Below are positions 38,082-50,389 of a DNA stretch of 64,000 nucleotides, one piece after another. Source of the DNA: Sphagnum compactum (Eukaryota; Bryophyta; Sphagnopsida; Sphagnales). Position numbers and translations under genes: made by a program. Positions within the stretch are counted from its first letter, which is position 1. Each line of letters begins with the position of its first letter. The DNA is taken from the NCBI GenBank assembly GCA_965153455.1, contig OZ234502.1:12865495-12929494 (forward strand), given 5' to 3'. The notes beneath the pieces are model-generated. The model had not been told where the DNA came from and did not search any database. It saw only the letters and a program-made list of their open reading frames with translations.

Positions 38082-40262
38082 TCAAATTCTGTTGCACAAG
38101 ATGTCTTGCATACATGAAGGTGCATTTGATGATGATGATCGCATCAAGGAGCAAAACCTAGCAATTGGAATGAAGTTGTGGAAATGGCACCTGTGCAGTG
38201 GTGGGTAAAGAACAGGGTTCTGAAGCTGTTTTAAGTCTGTGTGTAAAGCTTCTACAGCTGCTGCTGCTGCAAGAGTTGTGTTCTCCTTTCTCCTCAATGC
38301 TGCTGCTGCTGTTGTTGTCGTCATGGGAGTGGTGCTGACAACTTTGGATTCCTCTGCAGTTTCCTCCTCCTCAGCATTATCTTCTTCTTCAGCAAAGAAT
38401 TCGAGAATATGGTTCATCATGCGCGAGTATCTGACTCTCTCTGCATCAAGCCATCTCTGGTAATGTCGCTGTGCATCCACAAACTGAGTCCTCTTCTCCC
38501 CGGACGATACAGACAACAACAAGGCATCATACAGCAATGCCTTGAGCTTGAATTCTCCACATTCTGCCATCAATTGCTCATAAGCAGGCATGCTTTGTCT
38601 CTGTGCCTTGCGAAACTGTTTCTCCAACACTTGCACTTGGCTTTGTGCGCGTGCAACAGCATAGTATTCATGCACTCTTGCCAATTCCTCCTTCTTCACC
38701 ATCTCGCTCTTCAATGCCTTGAGATCCGCCTCCCTTTGGCTCAGATCCTTCTCCATTTGTTCCTGGATCTGTCCATCGCTGTTGGCTTTGTGTTGCAGCT
38801 GCTCCACTCGCGCTTGCCATTCCTTGCTGATGCGCTTGTAGGTGATGGCTCTGTCTTTGATCGCGTTGAGCTCTCTCTGCAACCTCGCCAAGTCCTGTAC
38901 CATTTCTTCGTTCTTTTGCAACAGATGTATGTTCCTCTTCTTCTCTTCCAGTAGCAACCCTTCCGACAATGTATACGCTCGCTTGTTTCTCTCTGCTAGT
39001 CTTTGCATCTCAGCTACGCTTGGTAACGGTTTGTTTTCCGGCGACGTGGTCGTCCTCATTGCAGCAGCCGCCGACGCCTCTTGCCGTGTTGTTGTTGTTG
39101 CTGCTGCTGCTTTGATCGTGTTCTTCGTGGTAAGCAGCTGCTCCTGATGACTACTGCCTTTCGCCACCACCTCCTCCACTCGTCGCTCTTCTTCTTCAGT
39201 TGTTGTTCCTCCTCCTTCTGGCTCTGCTTTCACGAGCTTTGCAACTACTGCGGCGGCGAGGGGAAGATCTTGTTGCTGTTGTTGCTGTCGTCTTCTACAA
39301 GGTCGCTCTTCTTGTTGCTCTTCTTCTTCCCATGCTGCTGCTGTTGCTTCGTGCCGCTCTCCTCTCTGGACTTCAACGTCTTCTTCCTCCTCCTTGCAGC
39401 AATGCGGATGAGATTCAGTGGAATTCTGCGTGTTTGATTCTCCTCCTGCTCCTACTGCTTCTGCAGCAGCAATCTTGAGTATTCCCATGGCCAGGACATC
39501 GTCCATGGTCCATGTGGAACCGAGAAGGTAATCGAGGATTTCGGTGATGGCAGGGCCAATGCAACTGATGCATCGCTCTTGCGAGTTTCGTTGCAATGCT
39601 CTGATCTTGCTCGTCAAGATACTCAAGTAATAGGAAGCCCAGTCGATCGCTTCTCCTTCCAGCGCTCGTTGAACAGCCTCGAGGAAAGACGCGGAAGTGT
39701 ATTTCAGAACCTGCTTCAGCACCAGCGCTTCCGTCAAAGCTCTGAACCGGATTTGATCCTCGAAGCTTCGCATCTTGTCGATCACGAATCCTTGCGTCGC
39801 GACGTAAATGCCGGGATCGTCAGCGTCGAAGAACAAGGACGCGTCGAAATTCTCCACTCGCGTCAGCCTCGGCTGACTTCCCTCTCCGGGAAGGCGGAAA
39901 ACCGCCATGATCACTTTCTTGTCGAGACAAATGTTGCAACCGCGCACAGTGCTTCTGTTGGTGTCAAGCTCGTAATTCTTCACGAACTCTATCACCATCA
40001 TCTCGTGTATCGCCTTGCATTCCTTCTCCGCAAACCCCCGCAACCCCGTGCTGCTCTGCCACTGCGTATCGTCCATGGCTTTCCAGTCGCCGATGGAGCT
40101 GTAATGTCGGAAAATGGTGTTGGAGTACGCAGGTATGTGGTGGTGTATAGCAGCAGCAGTAGCAGCAGTAGAAGCAGCAGCATTCACTACCTTTGTCCTT
40201 CTCTTCTTACGGCCGCTTCCATTCGATGTCGTCTCTTCTCCTCCAGCTCGCTTCGGAGCCAT
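38082..40262 (-). CDS. Unrecognised nuclear coiled-coil protein (726 aa, single exon)
   Basis: I do not recognise this gene. The ATG at 40262 opens a 726-codon frame ending with TGA at 38082-38084. Residues 17-24 (GRKKRRTK) form a strong basic nuclear signal. Residues 45-262 look like a folded domain; the part around 88-126 (IEFVKNY, STVRGCNICLD, FRLPGEG) faintly resembles the N-terminal pattern of plant transposon- or retroelement-derived domains. Residues 263-410 are low complexity with Glu, Ala, Gln and Thr runs encoded by GCN/GAG/CAG-type triplet repeats. Residues about 412-625 form a long charged coiled coil, followed by an acidic patch (625-640). The region is clearly richer in GC than its surroundings and densely open, which supports real coding. 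The final 50 residues are less typical and a 3' intron is possible. A domesticated-element origin is only an idea. Confidence 0.75.
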   Translation of the reverse strand: MAPKRAGGEETTSNGSGRKKRRTKVVNAAASTAATAAAIHHHIPAYSNTIFRHYSSIGDWKAMDDTQWQSSTGLRGFAEKECKAIHEMMVIEFVKNYELDTNRSTVRGCNICLDKKVIMAVFRLPGEGSQPRLTRVENFDASLFFDADDPGIYVATQGFVIDKMRSFEDQIRFRALTEALVLKQVLKYTSASFLEAVQRALEGEAIDWASYYLSILTSKIRALQRNSQERCISCIGPAITEILDYLLGSTWTMDDVLAMGILKIAAAEAVGAGGESNTQNSTESHPHCCKEEEEDVEVQRGERHEATAAAWEEEEQQEERPCRRRQQQQQQDLPLAAAVVAKLVKAEPEGGGTTTEEEERRVEEVVAKGSSHQEQLLTTKNTIKAAAATTTTRQEASAAAAMRTTTSPENKPLPSVAEMQRLAERNKRAYTLSEGLLLEEKKRNIHLLQKNEEMVQDLARLQRELNAIKDRAITYKRISKEWQARVEQLQHKANSDGQIQEQMEKDLSQREADLKALKSEMVKKEELARVHEYYAVARAQSQVQVLEKQFRKAQRQSMPAYEQLMAECGEFKLKALLYDALLLSVSSGEKRTQFVDAQRHYQRWLDAERVRYSRMMNHILEFFAEEEDNAEEEETAEESKVVSTTPMTTTTAAAALRRKENTTLAAAAAVEALHTDLKQLQNPVLYPPLHRCHFHNFIPIARFCSLMRSSSSNAPSCMQDILCNRI

Positions 40263-41094
40263 AGACAGATCTCTCCACACTATTCTCTCTCTCTTTTCTC
40301 TGTCCAGTCTATGTTTTCTCCTCCTTCCTCTCTTTCTCGCTTTTGTGTGTTCTCGATCGGTTTTCTTCAGGCGGAGAGAGAGATCGGAAATTGAAACCGA
40401 GGAGAACTCACGAGAATTTTTGCTGGTGCTGTTTCACGGCAGATTTTCTTCTTTTTTTCGGTGCTGCTTAGGGAGACGCACGAGAGTCCGGGGGAAGGTT
40501 GGAGATCGTGGGAAGAGGAGCCGGGGGTGTGAAGTACGAAGGAGGAGCTTATGGGGAGGACTCTGCAGCAGCAGGAGGAGGAGGAGGAGGAGGAGGAGGA
40601 GGAGGAGGCCTTTTCCTCGTGATGTCGTGCGTGGGGGTTGCGGGGCTCGAGTGAAGGAAAGTGCGTTAGAAGTGCGTGACAGCGTCCGTAGTAGGGGAGG
40701 AGTTGGCAGCGCGTGTCCCTTCGCGCTCCAGGTAACTACTAACCACCCCCACCAATTCGCGAACATGCTCCCCTTCCCTCTCTCCCCCTTCGGTTGCTGC
40801 TAATGTTGATGCTGCTGCTGCGTTTGTTGTTGCTGCTGCTGCGTCGTCATCAATGCCGCCACAACACTGTGAACCTAACGTCATCAACAGGTTGACACTT
40901 GTTGCCTCGCTGAAGAAGAACGACGCCGTCTCTCGCACATCGCCACTGACGAATGAGTTCTCCATCGCCACGATCCTTCTTGGCTTGGCTTGGCTTCTCT
41001 CTCTCCCGGAAATCCAAGGAAGCTTGCTCGCTTGCTCGCAGCTTGTTCGCTCCATGCTTACTGTGCTTTTACATGTGGCACTCAAGTCGACATT
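40263..41094 (-). promoter_or_regulatory. Upstream region of the coiled-coil gene
   Basis: GC-rich, with CT-rich sequence just upstream of the start (40280-40350) and a pure (GGA)n run at about 40576-40608. A minus-strand frame at 40666-41085 is open but ends without joining the gene; it may be 5' UTR or chance. No TATA box was assigned. Confidence 0.4.
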
Positions 41095-41430
41095 TTCTTC
41101 TCTATTTTCACAATTCTTACAAGCTTTTTGTCCGTCTCATAGTTCATCACCCGTTTTCTTTCTGTTTTGTGCGCTTAGACTCATTGCAGGTCGACCTTTT
41201 TTTTGGCTATTTTTGGATTTCATACAAGCTTTTTGTCTGGTTTCTTCTTCACCTGTTTTCTATGGGTTTACACACTGCAGCCTTCCTTGTAGGTTAGCTT
41301 TTTTCTCCTCTATTTTTGAAAATCATACAAGCTTTTGTGTCTTTTTCACTCTGGGTTTGCAGTTGAATATTTTCTTCTCCATTTTTGGAGTTCATATAAG
41401 CTCTTTTGTCTGGCCTTTTCACTCCTTTTC
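41095..41430 (+). repeat. Degenerate ~105-bp tandem repeat
   Basis: The word ACAAGCTTTTTGTC recurs at about 41119, 41225 and 41328, and as a variant at 41397, each time within CT-rich text such as TTTTCTTCTCTATTTTTG. The plus-strand frame across it encodes hydrophobic low-complexity sequence and is not believed to be a gene. Confidence 0.6.
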
Positions 41431-42396
41431 CACATGGCCCCAAATATTACAGAAGCTGTTTCATGATCATCAGCCATCATCATCAGTGCAACAGTCATAG
41501 GTTTACTTGCTTATTTGCAGATGATGATCCTGCTCTAGCAACAATGAGACTCTGGAAAGAAAGCTGAGGGGGTAGGGAGGGAGGGAGGGAGGCAGCAGGT
41601 TCAACAGATTGTGTAGCTTCATTCACTCTTCATTCCACACAACAAAGAGTGGACAAAACTGAGGACATTCCATTGCCATGTTCTTGGGCCCTAGAGTCAA
41701 AACTGCTTTCTTTTGGAGACAAAGAAGTGTTGGATTCAAAAGCTTGTCCACCACTGCTCACTTTTCTTCATCACTGGACATGGACTCGCAATCAATTTTG
41801 CTGTTTCTTCACCAACCTCCTTTCATGATCAACAAAGGTACCGAGCAAATACCCTCCTCATCCTCCTTTCCGTGCACAACTTCCTTTCATAAAACATCTG
41901 GCTATGACTGTTATTTGTTACAGTGATAGTTTCTGTTGTTGACATAACATTGCCGAGTGCCCAAGGAAACTTTTCTAGGCCCATCAAAGGTGGTGGTGGT
42001 CTTCTGATATGCAACTTCACTTCACACATTTTGAGGTAAACCCCCTGTCAGGTTTTGCACACTCTGGGTCAAGTCTTCTTTCCAAGAAGAATGTGTCAGA
42101 ATGTAGGTAGTGTGTTTTACATATGTCATCAGCTAGTTAAGTCAGACACTAAAACAAGTACCCAATGGAGTGACAAGACAGTTGCATTTTTGTGTACATA
42201 GCAATGAACAGCTATGCCACTCCATGAACTTGGATGATGCTAACCAAGCTGCAAGAGTGACTGTTCTTATTAATAATTGATGGCAGAGACTACCTGTTAG
42301 GCCAATACAAAACAATGTGAGACACCACTGTAAATCTCCTTTGAAAAGTCATGATGTGTGACAAATCAGAAGCTGTGACAGATCAGTACTCCAAAT
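41431..42396. other. Intergenic spacer between the coiled-coil gene and MAP4K
   Basis: No coding block is supported. It contains a short (GGGA)n run near 41573-41591 and probably the MAP4K 3' UTR just below 42397. Confidence 0.5.
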
Positions 42397-45300
42397 CTAC
42401 TGCCGCACACTCAAATCTCTTGTGACCTGAACTTGCCACCTGTGAAAAGAGCAAAGAAGAGCAGGATCAGAATCAGTTGTGTCCATATGATCTCTTCTTA
42501 GTTGAACTGGGGTTATTATTATTATGCTAACAAGATGGTCGAAAGGTTACAAACCTTGAGAGTAGGAATGCAGCTACTGGGCTGAGTCCTGAACTATCAG
42601 ATCCATTGGTTGGTGATCGAGTTCGGCCAAATCCAGGCTTTCCTGGTTTGAAGGGTGATGTTCCAACTTCTTCAGTTGCACTATCTGCTTTTAGTACCCG
42701 ACGTGCAAGCGCATGGAGCCCCTTCACTGATGCCTCCTCAGTGCTGTTACACCACATTTCCCAAAAAACAATCGGTTGGGAGTTCCTTCTGAAAATTTGA
42801 TATAAGTTTGGTCCATCTTTGCTCTTTGCACAGGAACTATGACTTTGCTACTGTAAGATTCGACTTATTCAAAGCACCCATCAGTCTTCCTTGTATAAAT
42901 GCACAAGCATTCATGATCTTCTCAGCTTCAAACATCCAATGTTCTAGAGGAGAGATAGAAAATGTAGTATCCACCTGCCTACTACAGCCTTTTGGTTTTT
43001 GGAGGTTAGTTGCTGATTTGAAGTCAGGAGTGACATCAGTACTGCTGAAGTTTAGCTACTTGTGTTCCTAAAACACATCAAAGCCAAGATATACTGTGGA
43101 TGGAAAAGAGCAACACAGTTTGTATTTCTGACCTTGCTAAACGCTGAAGAAGCTTGCTCACAAGGACTTCACATGCACCAGGAGCCAAGCGCTCCAGATC
43201 CATCAGGGAATCTGCAGCATCTGCAGCAGCTCTCAATGCTGGTCCCTCAGATTGCTCCGCTGCAGTCTACAAAATCATCCACAATTTTCTCACACTTACC
43301 TCCGTTTGCAGTACAACAAGGTTGTCATATCAAACCAAGGGTGGTAGAAAGGAGGGGCGGGGCCCCAAAATTGTAAATTATCTTGGCAACTTACGTGCTA
43401 CAAGAAAACAAGAGCTTTCAGAAAAATGCTTCATTGCCCTTACAAAACCAGGATGGTTACCTCCTTGAGTGCAGGGATAAGAAGAAGAGACAGGGCTGGG
43501 GAGGCCCCTGCTGCTGCTGCTCGAGCTGAGTCTTCATCTTCACTTGACCGCCTGCCAGCCCTGAATCCAGCCCTCGGTGTCTCCCGGCCACTGCGCTCTT
43601 CCCTTCACATTATTAATACAGAAAGGGGCACAGAGTGTGACAATTGCTCATTGTTATTTGGAAACACAATGCGTTGTCACAAAGATCAGAGACCTTGTAC
43701 CAAGGTGATCAGCTCAGCTGCATTGTCAAGTACTTGTCACTTTCAGGTATGCTCTATAGAATCTTGTGAACCTCACCTTTGTTGAGACAAAGAGAGACAC
43801 TTGGTACAAAGAAAATCTGACAAATAATAATTTAGTCTAAATCAAGGACCTAGTACTGCAATTAGAGATAATTTCTCTAGTGAAATCTTGCCTTGCAGGA
43901 TCCATGATGACAACAGTATTCATATCATGCGCATCTGGTCGCAGCTTAATCGAAGTTGTTCTCAAAGGTGCCTTTTTAAAACCAGCCTGCAATGCTGCTT
44001 TTGCCTGCAAAAGGCTTGGATTGAATGTTCAGGTCCAGACTCAAGAGAACTGAAATTTAGCAAAAGTGCATCTCTGATCAAGAGTTTCTACATGGAAGAT
44101 GAACTGGTTCAAGTAGCAGCTGCATGAAGCATAAACCTCTTTTTACAGTGCCTGTAACTTAGAGGACTTACAGTTACACACTACATCTGTAGTGGGCTGA
44201 TACAAACTTAAGGTGGCTTTCAGTGACAATGACCTATTTCCTCATCTTATTACCTAAAAAAGAAACAGCAATCTGTTCTCAAGACACAAGGACAGGACAT
44301 ACCTCAGCAAGGTTGGTCGCACTGTCTTCTCTGGCAGAATTGACACCTTCATGAGATGATCTTTTAAACCTGGGTGTGCCCACCTCAGAAGAACCTTCAT
44401 CTGCTTTGCTGCTCCGCACAATGGTCCCACTTGAAAAAATCTCAGATGCATCCTCATTTGATACCTCTGATGTTTTGTTTGCCTGATGCCAGGGAAAGGC
44501 AACCCCACACAGTGTTCAGGCACTAGCAAGCAGGCAAAGCACAGATGTGTGGCAGTAACACTCAAGACCAAATTGGCAACCCCTTCACAAAATGAAAGGG
44601 TTCAACCATACAAAGAATCACCAGCTTGTACCAGAGTAGGCAGAACACTTGACAATGGTATCAGAGATGGGTGCTCTCTAGGAGATCGCATTGCAATTGT
44701 CCCTGTGTAGCTCCCTGTCAGATTTCCCTGTGGAAACAGGAAGCAAGCAAGACTCCTTCAGGAAAGCAATACTAATTGCCTGTCTGCAGATGACCCATCA
44801 GTTTTCTGATAAGACTGTCTATTTTTCAAAACATAATAATAAAATCATGCAATTGCCAAGTTTTTCGGCTTATCATCTCATCCCAAGAAGTGCACATGGA
44901 AACACACCCTGACAAGCTTTTAACAGGTTGTTAAGAACACAGGATGTACATTCTCTGGAGATGCTAAAGCTTCAGGCTCTTCTTGTGTTCCAACAGGCTC
45001 CTCTCCATGATTGCCATTGATGGAAGTGTTGCGTCCAGTGACAATCTGCCAATCACGATCTGTATCAGCAAACATGCTTGGAAGATCTAGACTGGACGTG
45101 GGTCTGGCAGCAGTAGTGTCCTCAGGGCTGCCTTTTACCACTGCCTGGTCATCTGAAGACTTCACTGCACTTCGTATTGTGCCAGTGCTATTGATCGTCC
45201 CAGTGCCGAAATCCCAGCTGGCATTCCTTAGTGCCTTACGCCTGCTGCTGTCCCAATACAACACAATCAGACCAATTTACCACCTTTTACCAACTCCAAT

Positions 45301-48300
45301 GGTTTGGTGCTGCATTGACCTTACTAAGAAGTTGGTGAATCAATCACATTACAAAAACAATACAAGATTGCAGAGAAATCTCCACAATAAATCTTTGAAG
45401 GTGACATGACAATGAATTTGGTCATAACATTATAAGACTTGCTCACAAGGAGTCAGACCTTTCACATTACATCAAGGATTGTATGCTAACAGATGGAAAA
45501 TTAGCACCTTTCAAACAACAAGACAGACTAACTGTGTAGCCATTTCTCATGAAATATATCATGACAATATCTGAAACCTTAAACCAACATCTTACACCTC
45601 ATATGTATAGTAGCAGTGCCTGGGAGCTACTGACTAAAAAGCAGAAAGAGCATACCTTGGTGGGAGGGGCTCTCCAAATTCGCTCTTAAGAACGTTTCCT
45701 TTGTTTAAGGAATCCTTCTCAAAAGCTTCATCTGGTCTTGGTAAGTCCTTACTTTTGCTCACATGTGACTTTGGTCGTTCTCTGCTTGCATCACAGCACA
45801 AAATTACCATTATGAGAAGCTTACTGAGAAAAAGAAAAATGAGGCAGATTATGCTAAAGCACATAAGCTGCGGTGACATAGTCATCCAGTCCCAGCTATT
45901 CAACATTCCCCCTTCACAGCATCATTTTGTCTCCTCTTCAAAGAAACACCAAACACAAGTGAATACCCCACCAGAAGGCCTACATACATGGCAGGACAGT
46001 CCAGACAAAACATAACAATAAAGGCAAGAAAGGTCTGGTAGTCAATTGCTTTCCACTCTAACCTTATCCGCTCAAGGAGCCTGGAACTCTTTCGAGCACT
46101 CCTCACAAACCGATGCCGCAACAGCTCCCTTGCACTGGGCCTCTGTGTGTACAGCACATCAAACAGAACTTGTACAACCAGCTGGCCAAATTGTATTCTA
46201 TAGTACATTAACATAAATCCATCCTACAGAATAGGACACAGAAAATCATGCTTTGATAACAGTAGCAAAGAAATATTAAAGAGAAGTAACAAAACCACCA
46301 GAAAGAATATGGCACCAGGGCCAAGGTTTATGAGTGTACCTCTGCAGCATTCTTCTTAAGGCATAATGAAACAAATTCCTTCATGGGACGGGAAAAGTGA
46401 TCATCAAGCTGAGTCCCAACCACCCCATGACAAGTAGATCCAACAGATGTTACTCAAATTATTGAATTACTTTTGATTGTGGTAAGCAGAATGACCTTCT
46501 TAAACAAGTACACAAAAATTGACCTTTGGAAACAGCCCCATACTTTGTATACTGCTGACAAACACTCTCAAAAGGAAAGATCTAATGAACTGCCAACCTG
46601 TGGTGGATTGTTTTTTGGTATCAGGAAGAGGACCCTCATAGGGTGAAGATCAGCATATGGTGGTTCCCCTTTTGCCATTTCAATTGCTGTGATTCCCAGA
46701 GACCAGATATCTGCCTGCACATGGAACAAGGTGTTGGCATAGCTTCACCTATAATCAAAGCTAAAAAGCCATTCATACACAGTGCTAACCCCTTACCTGA
46801 GGAGCACTTGCATTTTGAGAGGAAAACATTAGCTGCATCTGTTCGATTAATTTCACACAGGTTCAGTCAATACCACTTTCACAACTATCTGTGAGACTCC
46901 AAAGAGACTGACCTTCTCATTGTACCCATCTGAGTTCTGTATGACCTCTGGTGCCATCCAAAATGGAGTGCCGACAAATGTCTACAACCATAAAACCCCA
47001 CCAAGATAAATGTTGTTGCCAGAAAAAAGTTATTAGAACATGCTCAGTGCAGTAACAAAGGTTCAAAGCCTTTCACCATGTTGCCCACACAACCACCTTT
47101 ACAGGTCTACATGGTTTTATCAAGCAATAAGAGGTTCTGCAGTTTGTACTTTGCGCTTTGAAACAGTGCGTGTCAACTGGGCAGAAACTCCAAAATCTGC
47201 AACCTGCATCAACTTCCATCAGCACTCACACAGAAGAAGCAACCATGAGCACTGACATACCTAATAATCACTCAAACATGAAAGCTAGCCTGTAACAGGC
47301 CACAGAGTTCTTCAGGTCGTCTAAAATAAGCCACTTACCTTCACATCCCCGCTTGATGTCAGCAAAACATTGGCCGCTGATGCCGAAAGATTCCCCATGC
47401 ACAATCCAATTTGCATGCCATGATCAGACCAAAGACCAGCTTTGTAGCATGTATCTTCAAAGAAACAGGCATAAAGCTCCACTGGGAGCTGTTGTCATTC
47501 ACCACCAATCCTGGGTATCTCTTGAATTCGTGGCACAGATAGGCTTCTGTGTTACCTTTGTTTCCTAACCTTTGTAATGAGATTTTACCAGTTGTGGTGA
47601 ATATGATTATTTACATAGTTGCAAAAAGGGGTATGAGGAATGTACCTTTTATGTCACGATGAATTTTTCCTTCTCCATGAAGATACTCTAGAGAGAGCAG
47701 TAATTCCCGTAAGATTGAGGCTATAGAGGCTTCATCCAGAGGTGGCCCTGTTTCAAGCTGTACACATAGCAGACACCCACATTCCCACCCATCAAAGTAA
47801 GTGAATTTTCACTCAGTTATCCCATTGCTTAACCATTATCACCACAAGTCCCTTTCCCTTCGGTCTGACTACCCTCAGAAATGCTCTTTTCTCATCCAAA
47901 GTGCAGTTTATTTGCATCAGTTGATATCAAAATGCCCTCAATATTGTCTTGAGGGATTGTCTCGTATTTAGACCAATCTATGACTTAACTGTACTGCTGT
48001 GCTTAATATAAATAAATGGATATATTTTTCATTGGGCTGCTACTATCAACTCACCAAATCTGAGACAGACCCACCCGCCATGTACTCCATAACAATCCAT
48101 AGTTTGGTGTTGTGCAGATAAGACCCATAGTACTCAGTAATATGTGGAGAACGGCATTGTGACAAGACTGAAATTTCCTACAAGTCAACAGAGTTTACCA
48201 CCATGAATCCCATAAAATGATGCAAAGGCACACACTTTGCCAACCTAATACATTACTGTCATGGCCCTAACCAGCTTTCCAAGAACATAGAGAATCTTTT

Positions 48301-50389
48301 AAGTCAATGGATATATGTCAGTTACATTTAGGATCAAGACAAAGAGCTAGGGCTTCCATATTGATCTACTTTTATATCGGATACTGCACTACCTGGAAAG
48401 TTCAAACAAGCAACCAATCAAACAGAAAATCAGTAGGTGACAGTAATATTCACCTTCTGGATATCTTCAACTTCGTCTTCCCTAGTGCCAGAAAGGAATC
48501 CATGCACACCATCAAAGAAAACGATCATAATCCCTCACAATTCTGGCACAAATCATTTCAATCCAATGGCTCAAAAGAGAGACTACCTCCACCAACTGTC
48601 AATGAGATACATATTTCTGTGTTTACAATGTGATTGCAATGCAAACTACACAGTAACACTTTACAGGCAAGCATTGTGCCAGTTCCAGCAAAACTCAAAT
48701 GAATAAAACAGGAATCAGTGTGGGATCCTCAATAAAAACTTTTAAGGTACCCATTGGGTCAGTTCCAGCAAAACCAAAACTAACAGAACAAAAATGAGCC
48801 TGATGGGTTTCACTCAGATTTATCAGGTCATCCCCCTTCAATATGACTAGCAGTGACTAGCTGCCATCATGACCCCCATTGACTTCAGCAGCTCCCAACA
48901 GTGCAGATAAATACATAACCATTAGCCCTAAATCTTGGATGAGCAATAACGTAAGATCTTTATCCTGCATCTCTGGAACGAATGGGAATAATAGAGGTCC
49001 TGAGAGAAGCAGTGAGATAAGCGCTGAAACTTGCCCTCAATTTCTAAAACTGATTTGTTTCCAACAACCCCACAGGAGTTAAGATTGCTAAACCCAAACA
49101 CAAATATAGGGTTCCCACATTAACCCTAGAAAGGAATTTGTTGCACAAGGAGAAGCTTGATGAAGTTGCAGAGAAATCTCCACAACAACAATTAAAGGTA
49201 ACATGACAATGAGTGCAGTCGTAACCTCATGAGAGTCGCTCACAAAGTGACAGACCATCACCTTCATCACGAATGGCAGTGACGAGCTGCCATGACTACC
49301 CACTGAGTTCATCAGCTCCCAACAGTGGGTGTAGATAAGCATATAATAATCTTCCCAAAAACTTGGGCAAACCATTATACACAATCTGCATCCTGAGTTT
49401 CTGTTGCCTTTCTGGAAGCAATGGGAAGACTCAGAGAGAATCACAAATTTAGGGTTCCCACGTTAACCCTAGAAAGGAATTTGTTGCACAATGAAAATCT
49501 TAACATAAGTGCATAGAGCAATGTGCTCCCCACAAACACCCACACACAAGAAAAATGTCATCAGGATTCTGTAGATAGAACCACAACCCAGTGTTGGCAC
49601 ACAAGGACAAACATGCACAATGGATGATGTACTTGTGCATGGTACTTACGCTTCCTCCAAGTCGATTACTTTGATAGCTACTTCCTTATTCAACTCCTTA
49701 TCAAAACTGCAGCAACAAAAAAGAACCAGGAAACCCCCCTCTTAGACTTGATGCATGATTGCAGAATTTTTTTTTTGCCTGGTAGAGTCTCTCTCTATGT
49801 CTATGTTGAAAGAGAAGGGATAAAGTGGAAAACAGCAACTAATGCTACTTTCGTTGCAAAGTAGTTATTTCCTTTGCTAAGAATGTTCTACAAGATGACA
49901 CAATCCCAAAAAATGTGGCAGATCCTTCAAGTCTATTTCTCACGTACTGTCTCCTCCCACTTGAAACCTAGGTACCAGGGATGAAGCAGAAGACTCAGCC
50001 ATGGCTCTTGCAATCACGTGAATCTCAATTGATCATGAACCTTTCTCTTTTGCTACCTCCTTCTCTTAGCAATCTTCTGGCCATCCTAAGATCACCAGAG
50101 TTGCAAGGATCTCGGTAAACGCACTTCCCCAAAAAAATTACTCCGACATCACGGCGGCAAAAAATTGATGCCCTTCACACATTTCTCCTCTCAGAAAAAA
50201 CAAACAAACAAACAAACACCTCAACTCATCTCACCTGATCAACAAAGGCAAACAAGAAACGACATACCCTTTGAAAACATCACCGAATGAGCCCTTGCCG
50301 ATAAGCTGCAGAGAATGGAAACGAGCTTCCATGGTGCTACTCATACCGAGCACGGCCAAGGAAGCCGCATCCTCCTCTTGATCCTCCAT
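42397..50389 (-). CDS. Ste20-family MAP4K-alpha-type (GCK-III) serine/threonine kinase, 19 exons, 696 aa
   Basis: A cytoplasmic protein kinase of the MST3/YSK-like GCK-III group. Exons: 50268-50389, 49650-49706, 48454-48481, 48055-48177, 47646-47757, 47339-47376, 47150-47203, 46913-46981, 46598-46714, 46340-46408, 46063-46142, 45656-45781, 44950-45244, 44303-44482, 43892-44004, 43461-43602, 43133-43266, 42555-42743, 42397-42439. These total 2091 nt in frame. Visible: GKGSFG (31-36), VAIK Lys53, a likely helix-C Glu70, HRDIKAAN (143-150), DFG (163-165) and the GCK signature [10 protein letters not shown] (181-190). The C-terminal tail keeps motifs of plant MAP4K-alpha proteins: [13 protein letters not shown] (about 487-499), [10 protein letters not shown] (about 566-575) and FLLSRW near the end. 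The start is the first ATG of a well-conserved N-terminus. Intron 15 appears to use a GC donor. The exon 13 acceptor is ambiguous by 3 nt. Confidence 0.93.
44483..49649 (-). repeat. Repeats shared between MAP4K introns
   Basis: Intron 2 (48482-49649) holds a direct duplication with a period of about 343 bp. The words around 49098-49152 recur at 49440-49496, both with GGGTTCCCAC and TTAACCCTAGAAAGGAATTTG pieces. In addition 49168-49262 resembles 45371-45468 in intron 12 (shared CAGAGAAATCTCCACAA and ACATGACAATGA). The same intronic sequence has therefore spread within one gene. Confidence 0.65.

Noticed and set aside
38239-39478. Several plus-strand frames rich in Leu, Ser, Cys and Val
   Set aside because: They are antisense shadows of the triplet-repeat regions of the minus-strand coiled-coil gene.
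40666-41085. Minus-strand frame of about 139 codons upstream of the coiled-coil gene
   Set aside because: It lacks any recognisable domain and no splice path into the gene was convincing; it may be 5' UTR.
40853-41500. Plus-strand frame of 215 codons
   Set aside because: Hydrophobic low-complexity text produced by a degenerate CT-rich tandem repeat, with no family resemblance.
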